From Micrococcales bacterium (lineage in GTDB: Bacteria > Actinomycetota > Actinomycetes > Actinomycetales > Dermatophilaceae): a stretch of 5,535 nt of DNA. The translations under genes and the position numbers were made by a program. The stretch lies in contig PMJN01000286.1 in the NCBI GenBank assembly GCA_003157445.1, positions 1 to 5,535 on the forward strand. Reading direction: 5' to 3'. The notes under the pieces were generated by a model, which was not told the origin of the DNA, ran no database searches, and saw only the letters and a program-made list of their open reading frames with translations. Of this stretch, positions 1-5,535 are shown piece after piece. How positions within the stretch are numbered: position 1 is the first letter of the stretch; each line of letters begins with the position of its first letter.

Positions 1-90
1 CAAGAAGTGGTCGCCGCTCTCAACACCTTCGCCCAAGCCGCCGGCGAAGCCACACCGAGTGCCGACACAGCCGCCCGTCTCGGCTGGTAA
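1..90 (+). CDS. C-terminal end of an unrecognised protein (5' end outside window)
   Basis: Frame 1 is open from the first base to a TAA at 88-90 and encodes 29 residues ending in ...ADTAARLGW. The stretch is alanine-rich and looks helical, and codon third positions are mostly G or C as in a real gene of this genome. No family can be named from so short a tail. It lies 77 bases upstream of the universal stress protein gene on the same strand, so read-through into that gene is possible, but the palindrome at 110-128 sits between them. The reading frame itself is reasonably supported; the function is unknown. Confidence 0.55.
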   Translation, partial: QEVVAALNTFAQAAGEATPSADTAARLGW

Positions 91-109
91 CCATGGCCGC
101 CCGCTCCGC

Positions 110-128
110 TCCCACTCGATAAGTGGGA
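110..128. repeat. Perfect 7-bp inverted repeat upstream of the stress protein gene
   Basis: TCCCACT (110-116) and AGTGGGA (122-128) are exact reverse complements separated by the five bases CGATA. The element is 39 bases upstream of the ATG at 168 and 19 bases after the preceding stop codon. There is no T-run behind it, so a classical intrinsic terminator is unlikely; an operator or a 5' leader hairpin is possible. The function is inferred only from position. Confidence 0.4.
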
Positions 129-167
129 TGTCCCCCTCAGATCTCGACAGAAGGCAGGAATGACGTC

Positions 168-617
168 ATGAAGAACCCCGGATACATCGTTGTTGGAGTC
201 GACGGCTCACCCAGCTCGCTGGACGCCCTCCAATGGGCCGTGGGCCAGGCCGCGCTCACCGGTGCGGGCGTCCGGGCCGTGATCGCGTGGGAGTATCCGC
301 CCCTGTCCGGGGTAAACCCGATAACCGCACACGTCGACTGGCCCGCCAAAGCAAAGCAGACTATCGACGCCGCAGTGGACAAGGCCGTGGACATCGACAA
401 CGTGACGGTCTCCTCGGTGGTCATCGCGGGGCACCCGGCCCAGGTCCTGCTCGAGGTCTCCGTCGGCGCCGAGCTGCTCGTCATCGGGAACAGCGGTCAT
501 GGCGGCTTCACCGAGAGCCTGCCCGGCTCAGTGCGAGAGCACGTCATTGCCAACGCCACGTGCCCCGTGCTGGTGGTGTGTCAGGCCGGCAATGCACCGG
601 CCGGTTCACCGGTGTGA
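168..617 (+). CDS. Universal stress protein (UspA family, ATP-binding type)
   Basis: This 149-residue protein is a single Usp domain of normal length. Residues 6-14 (YIVVGVDGS) form the first beta strand with the conserved Asp that contacts the nucleotide. Residues 107-121 carry the ATP-binding signature G-2X-G-9X-G-S (GNSG...GS), and residues 132-137 (CPVLVV) form the closing strand. Proteins with this motif bind ATP in the cytoplasm and are linked to survival under hypoxia, starvation or other stress; the exact role here is not visible. The ATG at 168 is chosen because an AAGGCAGGA ribosome binding site (151-159) stands 8 bases before it and the Usp fold begins at once. A GTG at 123 in frame would add 15 non-homologous residues. 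The stop overlaps the start of the penicillin-binding protein gene, so the two are probably cotranscribed. A degenerate second copy of residues about 47-81 lies at 5070-5175. Confidence 0.93.
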   Translation: MKNPGYIVVGVDGSPSSLDALQWAVGQAALTGAGVRAVIAWEYPPLSGVNPITAHVDWPAKAKQTIDAAVDKAVDIDNVTVSSVVIAGHPAQVLLEVSVGAELLVIGNSGHGGFTESLPGSVREHVIANATCPVLVVCQAGNAPAGSPV

Positions 618-2356
618 GTGAAATGCAGAACCAGGATCCTGTCGAGACGTCAGCCGACGGGAGCCCTGCCCCGATGCGGTCACATCGGGGCAAGCTGCTG
701 ATGATCGCACTCGTTTGCGTGGCTCTGGTGGTCGGCGTGGGGGTGTTCGCCGTCGTACACAGCAAAACGGCAGCCTCCGCGCGACGTCAGCAGGCCTCAG
801 CGGCGGCCGCCGGGTTCCTGAGGACGTGGGCGGACGGCAACCTGTCCGCTCTGCCAGCCCTGACCGTGTCCCGATCTGCTGCCGTCTCCCAGGCATATAA
901 CAACCTTGACCTCTCCCTGGGTATCGGCGGCCCCGCTACCGCGCACGCGACATCGGCGGCGCAGGCGGCCGCGTCCCCCATCAAGGTGGAAACCGGCACG
1001 CCCATTGGGTCCGGCAATGTCATCACCGTCCCCGCTACCGTCATCATCGACGTCCCGGGTCTGGGTACTTGGCGTGATCCCATCACCATGCACGTCCAAA
1101 CCACCGGCAGCAAAGCACTGATCGCGTGGTCACCGCAGACCATCGCCCCCGCACTGAAGACCGGCGACCACATTCTGGTGACCCGGACGGTGCCCACCCG
1201 TGCTGCGATTCTGGGGACCGACGGCCAGCCGGTGCCTGCCGGAGCCGACGTCAGCGCACTGGTCGGCACTTTAGGGGCCGCCAGCGCGACGCAGGCCAAG
1301 GCCGACCCGACACTTCGCACAGGCGACATTATCGGCCAGAGCGGACTTCAGGCATCAAGTGACGCGACACTACGCGGGGCAGCTTCGGGGGCCATTGCGG
1401 TGGTCGACCCGAGCGGCGCCACAGTGGCCACCCTGGTCCGTTGGGCGGGCCGGGCCCCCGCCCCCGTGTCCAGCACGGTCAACCCCACGATGCAGGCGGT
1501 GGCCGCGGCGGCCATCTCCAATACCGGTCATCCCTCGGCGCTGGTGGCCATCGACACGACTAACGGCGCGGTCCTGGCCGCGGCTTCGAACCCGGCCGGC
1601 TACCCGCGCGCTCTGCTGGGTCAGTACCCGCCGGGCAGCACCTTCAAAATGGTGACCCTGACCGCGGCACTGATGGCCGGACGCACCCTGACATCGCCGA
1701 CATCCTGCAGCCCCGCGGCGACCGTGAACGGTGAGACCTTCCACAACGCCAGTGGCGAGTCCTTCGGCACCATCCCGCTGCTGCAGGCTTTCGCCGTGTC
1801 CTGTAACACCTCGTTCATCAACCTGGCCATGAGCCTGCCCACCGGCACGCTGGCTACCGCGGCCAAACTACTCGGCTGCGACACCGGCCACGCACCCCTT
1901 CCGGTCCCCTCCTTCGGCTGTTCCTACCCGGCCACCGCCACCGGCACCGCCTACGCGGCCTCGGCCATCGGTCAGGGAACCGTGCTGACCAGCCCCCTAG
2001 CCATCGCTGCCATCGCGGCGGCCGCCGACTCCGGTACCTGGCACCAAACCCACATCACCCCAGGAGCAGCGCCAAACAGCCACCCACTACCGGCCGCGGT
2101 CGTTGCCGGGCTACAGACGGCGATGCGCGCGGTGGTCACCTCCGGAACCGGCACCTCCGCGAACCTGCCAGGGACCCCCGTCTACGGCAAGACCGGAACA
2201 GCCGAGATCGGCAGCGGGTCGAACCCTCCCACCGACGCCTGGTTCGCAGCCTTCCGCGGCAACATCGCAGTAGCCGTCGTCGTCGAAGACGCCGGATTCG
2301 GCGCAACCGCAGCGCTCCCGCTGGTGACCAACTTCCTGACAACAGTCACCCACTGA
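614..2356 (+). CDS. Class B penicillin-binding protein (DD-transpeptidase, MecA_N/NTF2-like type)
   Basis: The enzyme cross-links peptidoglycan stem peptides outside the membrane and is a beta-lactam target. The product is 580 residues from GTG 614, or 577 from ATG 623. Residues 28-48 form one membrane anchor with no lipobox. Residues about 57-165 resemble the NTF2-like MecA_N domain (AAGFLRTWADGNLSALP). Around residue 196, R-AAILGTDG recalls the RxxI-x-DxxG element of class B enzymes. The transpeptidase domain fills about 290-575 with all catalytic motifs: STFK (nucleophile S342, K345), SCN (396-398) and KTGTAE (K526). There is no glycosyltransferase or PASTA domain. Length and order match the mycobacterial Rv2864c type. 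GTG 614 is preferred because its GTGA overlaps the stress protein stop, the usual sign of translational coupling; neither start has a strong ribosome binding site. The gene ends where the ATPase remnant on the other strand begins. It appears fully functional. Confidence 0.9.
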   Translation: MSEMQNQDPVETSADGSPAPMRSHRGKLLMIALVCVALVVGVGVFAVVHSKTAASARRQQASAAAAGFLRTWADGNLSALPALTVSRSAAVSQAYNNLDLSLGIGGPATAHATSAAQAAASPIKVETGTPIGSGNVITVPATVIIDVPGLGTWRDPITMHVQTTGSKALIAWSPQTIAPALKTGDHILVTRTVPTRAAILGTDGQPVPAGADVSALVGTLGAASATQAKADPTLRTGDIIGQSGLQASSDATLRGAASGAIAVVDPSGATVATLVRWAGRAPAPVSSTVNPTMQAVAAAAISNTGHPSALVAIDTTNGAVLAAASNPAGYPRALLGQYPPGSTFKMVTLTAALMAGRTLTSPTSCSPAATVNGETFHNASGESFGTIPLLQAFAVSCNTSFINLAMSLPTGTLATAAKLLGCDTGHAPLPVPSFGCSYPATATGTAYAASAIGQGTVLTSPLAIAAIAAAADSGTWHQTHITPGAAPNSHPLPAAVVAGLQTAMRAVVTSGTGTSANLPGTPVYGKTGTAEIGSGSNPPTDAWFAAFRGNIAVAVVVEDAGFGATAALPLVTNFLTTVTH

Positions 2357-2860
2357 CCGCACCGTATGCCTTCCTTAGCGCGGGGTGTCGTTAACGCCGT
2401 CGGCGGACATCCTCACGATGTGGCCTCGTGCTGCAAGACATCAACGATGTGGAAGTTGTGGTCGGGGCAGTCGGGGAACACCTGGGCGACCCCATCGGCG
2501 GTCTCGATGGAGTGTGGCCATCGACCGAGTCTCCTGCTTCTTTACGTCAGCGAAGCCTGGCGGCATCGAGGATCCGGTGCCCAGGCCCACTTTCTCGGCG
2601 GTCTCCCTCGCGATGGGCAGCGCGTCCCCAGCCGCCGTCTCGCTCGCCGTGCCATCGCCCGCGCAGTCGCGATACTTGACTTGGCATCCTCGCGGGCGGG
2701 TTGAACAGTGCCAACACGCCAAGCATCTGCCACGGGTCATTCGTCGCGCAGGGGCCACGTCGAACGAACGCGCGGCCGAGTGCTGGAAATGGTGCTCGGC
2801 TCGGTCAGTGACCATTGCACCCACGACTCTCAATACCAAGTCGTGGTGTTCCCCTTACCG
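2349..2860 (-). pseudogene. Decayed fragment of a P-type cation (H+-type) ATPase
   Basis: No single minus-strand frame is coding, but ordered pieces in changing frames match the end of the nucleotide-binding domain and the phosphorylation domain of plasma-membrane-type H+ P-type ATPases. Going 5' to 3' on the minus strand: a weak KGAP-like VRGTPRLGIE (near 2850), LGVLALFNPP (2723-2694), REDAKSSIATARAM (about 2694-2653), GDALPIARETAEKVGLGT (2626-2573, containing the GD of the TGD motif), FADVKKQET, then ADGVAQVFPD and NFHIVDVLQ (2499-2431), GHIVRMSADGVNDTP (2425-2381, the hinge GDGVND motif with G changed to A), and ALRKAYGAVSG (2381-2349). At least five frame changes are needed. The DKTG phosphorylation site and all membrane segments are absent, so the fragment cannot make an active pump. 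It touches the 3' end of the convergent penicillin-binding protein gene. The limit at 2860 is uncertain; the central part is secure. Confidence 0.8.
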
Positions 2861-3070
2861 GCGTATTGCGCCCTAGTTCCTGCGGCCGGGTCCCTGCTAG
2901 CAAAGAGCCAGGGATCCAAAGCGGCGCCAGCACGTTCGCCGCCAACGGCGCGATCGTGAAGGTGGGTTCAGCGATTGCGTCGCGCCTTGGGCACGCCGGG
3001 TGACCGTGCCAGCCACCGGCAAGGGCCAACAGGCGAACGGTACGATCAGCCCTGGTGCGCCGGGAAGTCT
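2861..3070. other. Intergenic stretch with no recognised gene
   Basis: Open frames exist here on both strands, as expected in GC-rich DNA, but none has a ribosome binding site, family resemblance or continuity with its neighbours. More of the ATPase remnant could lie here in unrecognisable form. The promoter of the antiporter gene should be in this stretch; I see a TACGAT hexamer at 3041-3046 that fits a TANNNT -10 element but no matching -35. Confidence 0.4.
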
Positions 3071-3101
3071 GGTCGGCAAGAGGTGACCTCTGCCCCCGAC
3101 C
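3071..3101 (+). promoter_or_regulatory. Imperfect hairpin/dyad ending at the antiporter ribosome binding site
   Basis: GGTCGG (3071-3076) pairs with CCGACC (3096-3101), and inside it AGAGGT (3079-3084) is mirrored by ACCTCT (3086-3091) around a single G, with an extra C3077-G3092 pair. As RNA this would be an 11-12 bp stem with small bulges and a three-base loop. The ribosome binding site AAGGA (3102-3106) follows immediately. It may be an operator read as DNA or a leader structure affecting translation of the antiporter. The pairing is seen; the role is inferred. Confidence 0.4.
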
Positions 3102-3112
3102 AAGGATGTTTG

Positions 3113-4590
3113 ATGACCGACTCCGTCCCGTTCGCCCAGTTACTACTGGTTCTGTCGCTCGTCGCCGTCGCTGCGGTGCTGTCCAACCGACTCACCGCAC
3201 GTCTACGGATTCCCACGCCCGCGCTGTTCCTGACCGCGGCCGCTATCGCTGCGGCCTTTCTGCCAGGCCTGAAGGCACCACGGGAGCGCACCGTCGAACG
3301 CATCGTCACGGTGGCGTTGGTGTGCATCTTGTTCGACGGCGGCACGCACATCGGATGGAGGCGATTCCGGCAGGCCGCCGCTCCCATCGTCGTGGTGGGG
3401 GTCGCTGGCACATTCCTGACGGCAGCGGCCGCCGCCGCAGTTGCGCACTTTGGGTTCGGGTTCAGCTGGTACATCGCGCTCCTGCTCGGCACAGTCATCG
3501 CACCGACCGATCCCGCAGTCGTGTTCTCCATTCTCGGACAGCGCGAGATTGCCGGCCGCTCCTCGACGATTCTGGAGGGTGAGTCCGGGGCGAACGACCC
3601 CGTCGGCATCGCCCTACTGGTAAGCCTGCTGGCGGCCGGATCTCTCAGCGGCGGTGCCGGGCTGCACGTCGTGGGCCAGTTCATCCTCCAGATGGGCGAA
3701 GGGGTGGCCTTCGGCCTGCTGGGCGGACGGGCACTGCTGTGGTTCATGCGCCGCGTCTGGCTACCAAGCGAAGGGCTGTACCCCCTGCGGACACTGGCGT
3801 GTGCACTGGTTCTCTACGGCGCGACCGCCGTCGCACACGGCTCCGGCTTCCTTGCAGTCTTTGTTGCCGGCATTGTCCTGGGCGACGAGCGCGCCCCGTT
3901 CAAACGAGAGATCGAACGTTTCCATTCGGCACTTGCGAGCCTCGGTGAGATCGTTGCTTTCGTGGTGCTGGGCCTGACCGTGCACCTCCTTGACCTCACG
4001 CAACCGGATGTGTGGGTGCCAGGCCTAGTGCTCGGCCTCTCGTTGGCCCTGTTCATCCGACCGTTGTTGGTCGGCCTGTGCCTCATCCCGGCCAAGCTGC
4101 GCGCAACGAACAGGCCTTCGTGCTCTTCGCCGGCCTCAAGGGCGCCGTACCCATCCTGCTGGGAAGCCTTCTACTGGCCGCGAACATCCCCGGCGCGCAG
4201 CGGCTTTACGGCATCGTCATCGTCGTGGTGGCGTTCTCCGTCATCGTCCAGGGCTCTCTGGTGCCAACCGTTGTCCGGGCGCTGCACCTTCCGATGCGGA
4301 TTCTGCAGCCCCAGCCCTGGTCGTTCGGGGTCCGCCTGGCTGAGGAGCCCGTGGGGGTGCTGCGTCTGAGGGTCGCAGCCGGCTCGCGAGCTGACGGCCA
4401 TAGCGTCCAAAACGTCGCCGACGCGGTCGCCGGCTCCGCCGAAGCCGCCGATGTCTGGGTCAACATGCTGGTCCGAAGCCGCGCCTTGGTCTCAGTCCGT
4501 GGCGACACCCGCCTGGAGGCGGGCGACGAAGTCCTGATCTCGGCAGAAGAACACTGGCACCCGAACCTCGAGGATCTGTTCCGCGCGTAA
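3113..4590 (+). pseudogene. CPA1-type Na+(K+)/H+ antiporter with C-terminal TrkA-C domain, disrupted by one frameshift
   Basis: Antiporters of this family exchange cytoplasmic Na+ or K+ for H+ across the inner membrane. The start ATG has AAGGA six bases upstream. The first frame gives about 330 good residues of hydrophobic helices including APTDPAVV (D133) and ESGANDP (N161-D162), the conserved ion-binding region of CPA1 transporters. At about 4100-4105 (LIPAKLR) the homologous sequence moves to the -1 frame and continues RNEQAFVLFAGLKGAVPILL, two more membrane segments, then a TrkA-C (RCK_C) domain (LRVAAGS...RGDTRLEAGDEVLISAE), ending at TAA 4588-4590. Joined, the protein would be about 492 residues, normal for the NhaP/TrkA-C type. 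As written, translation ends at 4369 after 418 residues, the last 88 being nonsense, so GLKGAVPI and the regulatory domain are lost. Both halves keep clean coding character, so the lesion is recent or a sequencing error in GCGCGC. No slippery heptamer suggests programmed shifting. Confidence 0.87.
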
Positions 4591-4606
4591 GGCACAGGTC
4601 GTCCCG

Positions 4607-4783
4607 GACGGTCTCTCAAGACGCGGTTACGCAGGCAATGTCGCCGCGACCCTTGGCAAGACCTCGGCAGCCGCGCCCCTTCAGGCGCGCCTGATCAGCC
4701 AGGGGATAGCTCTCGACGCGCACCGGCACGGATCTGCGAAGTACACCGTGCCGCAGTTCGACCGGTTCCTGCGCCGCCATATG
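4607..4783 (+). pseudogene. Remnant: C-terminal winged-helix of an AAA-type ATP-binding protein
   Basis: One frame reads DGLSRRGYAGNVAATLGKT, then ARLISQGIALDAHRHGSAK, then YTVPQFDRFLRRHM. This follows the pattern at the end of a family of actinobacterial AAA ATPases: a small winged-helix domain with VAAxLGRxxxSLxxxRxxLIxKGLIYxPxHGxxxFTVPxFxxFxRR. Only the last 59 or so residues remain; the Walker A and B region is absent, and the frame runs on past the expected end to a stop at 4943-4945 without homologous sequence. There is no start codon or ribosome binding site in a sensible place. It begins 17 bases after the antiporter stop, so the 5' part was deleted. The family match is from memory of the motif and not from a search. 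Confidence 0.55.
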
Positions 4784-5069
4784 GGTCACCGAGCTCGCCT
4801 CACCGGGTCTAAACCGCCGACCGGATTCTTCGGCTGCATGTGGACCGGGAGGCCTACCCCTGGTGGACGCAATATCGCACGCTCTGTGCGCCGATCCTGG
4901 TCCGGCTGTTCTGCGGCGCGAAATTGGCCACTTATGAGGGCTTGACGGGTCAGCGGTGCCGTTCCAGCAAGGGGGCCAATATGGGACTTATAACTTGTAA
5001 TATGCAACAATTGCGGTTACTTACGAAATCTGAGAAGATCGGCAACCCACCCGATCGAGTTATGTGCCG
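4784..5069. other. Unassigned degenerate stretch with an AT-rich patch
   Basis: No intact gene is present. In one frame, 4816-4851 reads ADRILRLHVDRE, and a neighbouring frame continues GLPLVDA; this faintly recalls the LHVDR...LPVTDP region of Acg-type nitroreductases, but too weakly to call. Positions 4981-5040 are only 35% GC (21 of 60) in an otherwise strongly GC-rich window and contain the tandem heptamer ACTTATA ACTTGTA at about 4986-4999. The patch could be a piece of foreign or regulatory DNA, or simply non-coding drift. Confidence 0.35.
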
Positions 5070-5175
5070 TCCGGATTGGACCCGATGACCGCCCACGTCA
5101 GCTGTCACACCAAGGCACAACAGAGCATCGACACGGAACTAGAAAAGGGCCGTTGGCACCGACCGCGTGAATGTC
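5070..5175 (+). pseudogene. Remnant of a second universal stress protein
   Basis: The translation SGLDPMTAHVSCHTKAQQ, followed by SIDTELEK, aligns without gaps to SGVNPITAHVDWPAKAKQ and TIDAAVDK of the intact stress protein in this window. After AAG 5145-5147 one extra G must be skipped, and the reading then continues AVGTDRVNV, matching AVDIDNVTV. The nucleotides 5070-5175 correspond to 306-410 with that single insertion. The N-terminal strand with the nucleotide-binding Asp and the C-terminal G-2X-G-9X-G motif are both missing: upstream lies the AT-rich patch, downstream (5176-5302) nothing recognisable. It is therefore a paralog fragment and not a working gene. The open frame 5064-5306 is an accident around it. 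Confidence 0.75.
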
Positions 5176-5302
5176 GGGCTAGGCGTACCGCCATCACTAT
5201 GGCTGCGCTTGGGACCACAGAGGTCACCGTCATCGAACTGGCGTCGGCCACGATTGAGACGCACTCCCCACAGTCTTGGCCAGCGAAAGGACAACGGCGA
5301 CC

Positions 5303-5535
5303 TTGATCGTCCCCATGTTCATTCCAAGCCCCCCACAGGCCGTGTGGCACCTGGGGCCCTTTCCCATCCGCGCCTACGCGTTGTGCATCCTGGCCGGTAT
5401 CGGGGTCGCCGTCTGGATGGGCGAGCGTCGATGGATTGCCCGAGGCGGCGCGCCAGGAGTCGTGGAGTCGGTGTCTTTATGGGTGGTGCCGTTCGGCATC
5501 GTCGGAGGCCGGCTCTACCACGTCATCACCGACCC
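5303..5535 (+). CDS. lgt: Prolipoprotein diacylglyceryl transferase, N-terminal part (3' end outside window)
   Basis: Lgt is an inner-membrane enzyme that moves diacylglycerol from phosphatidylglycerol to the lipobox cysteine of prelipoproteins, the first step of lipoprotein maturation. The 77 visible residues include the actinobacterial N-terminal signature [20 protein letters not shown], a first membrane segment ([14 protein letters not shown]), the GERRW.ARGG loop, and the conserved second-helix motif [15 protein letters not shown]. The catalytic HGGL and later motifs lie beyond the window. The start is taken as TTG 5303 because GAAAGGA (5284-5290) stands 12 bases upstream; ATG 5315 is in frame and would give MFIPSPP, but is 24 bases from that site. 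The gene is preceded by degenerate sequence, so it probably has its own promoter, which I could not identify. Nothing suggests it is broken. Confidence 0.92.
   Translation, partial: MIVPMFIPSPPQAVWHLGPFPIRAYALCILAGIGVAVWMGERRWIARGGAPGVVESVSLWVVPFGIVGGRLYHVITD

Noticed and set aside
161..168. TGACGTCA, a perfect 8-bp palindrome running into the Usp start codon
   Set aside because: Short and at the start codon; a chance occurrence is likely and no second copy supports a regulator site.
233..613. Upstream extension of the penicillin-binding protein frame inside the stress protein gene
   Set aside because: The arginine/glycine-rich translation is the out-of-frame shadow of the Usp gene; the real protein begins at 614 or 623, just before its membrane anchor.
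2385..2876. Plus-strand open frame of 163 codons after the penicillin-binding protein gene
   Set aside because: No ribosome binding site or family resemblance; it is the antisense shadow of the P-type ATPase remnant.
3041..3046. TACGAT as a -10 promoter element for the antiporter
   Set aside because: It fits TANNNT, but no -35 is visible at the right spacing and such hexamers occur by chance.
4095..4110. Programmed -1 ribosomal frameshifting in the antiporter
   Set aside because: No slippery heptamer and no obvious downstream structure at the shift site; a one-base deletion or sequencing error explains it better.
4748..4945. Small gene starting at GTG 4748
   Set aside because: The start lies inside the AAA ATPase-like tail and the rest has no coding character or ribosome binding site.
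5208..5228. TTGGGACCACAGAGGTCAC as a DosR-like box upstream of lgt
   Set aside because: Only one half resembles the GGGAC core; the other half does not match, and lgt is a housekeeping gene.

Overview
The window is high-GC DNA with actinobacterial gene content: a two-gene universal stress protein / class B penicillin-binding protein unit, a CPA1-type cation/proton antiporter, and the 5' end of lgt in its actinobacterial form. The mix of stress protein, cation transport genes and a MecA_N-type penicillin-binding protein fits Mycobacteriaceae or a close relative. That assignment is an inference from family resemblance, not a search.

Layout. Positions 1-90 hold the last 29 codons of an unrecognised gene. 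A short palindrome precedes a universal stress protein gene (168-617), whose stop overlaps the probable GTG start of a class B penicillin-binding protein (614-2356) with all three transpeptidase motifs intact. Directly behind it, on the opposite strand, lie the decayed remains of a P-type (H+-type) cation ATPase (about 2860 down to 2349), recognisable only by stitching several reading frames together. After about 200 bases with nothing recognisable, an imperfect hairpin abuts the ribosome binding site of the antiporter gene (3113-4590). That gene carries a one-base frameshift near 4102, which separates the transporter core from its last conserved transmembrane motif and its TrkA-C (RCK_C) domain. 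From 4600 to 5300 there is no intact gene: the tail of an AAA-type ATP-binding protein (about 4607-4783), an unassigned stretch with a 35% GC patch (4981-5040), and a piece of a second universal stress protein (5070-5175) with its own frameshift. lgt starts at about 5303 and runs off the window.

How it fits together. The intact genes link stress sensing (universal stress protein), septal or lateral wall synthesis (penicillin-binding protein) and lipoprotein maturation (lgt). The broken ones are ion transport and ATP/stress functions. The main result of reading the window is that most of the space between intact genes is a gene graveyard: three remnants plus one freshly frameshifted gene. No mobile element, RNA gene or CRISPR array was found.
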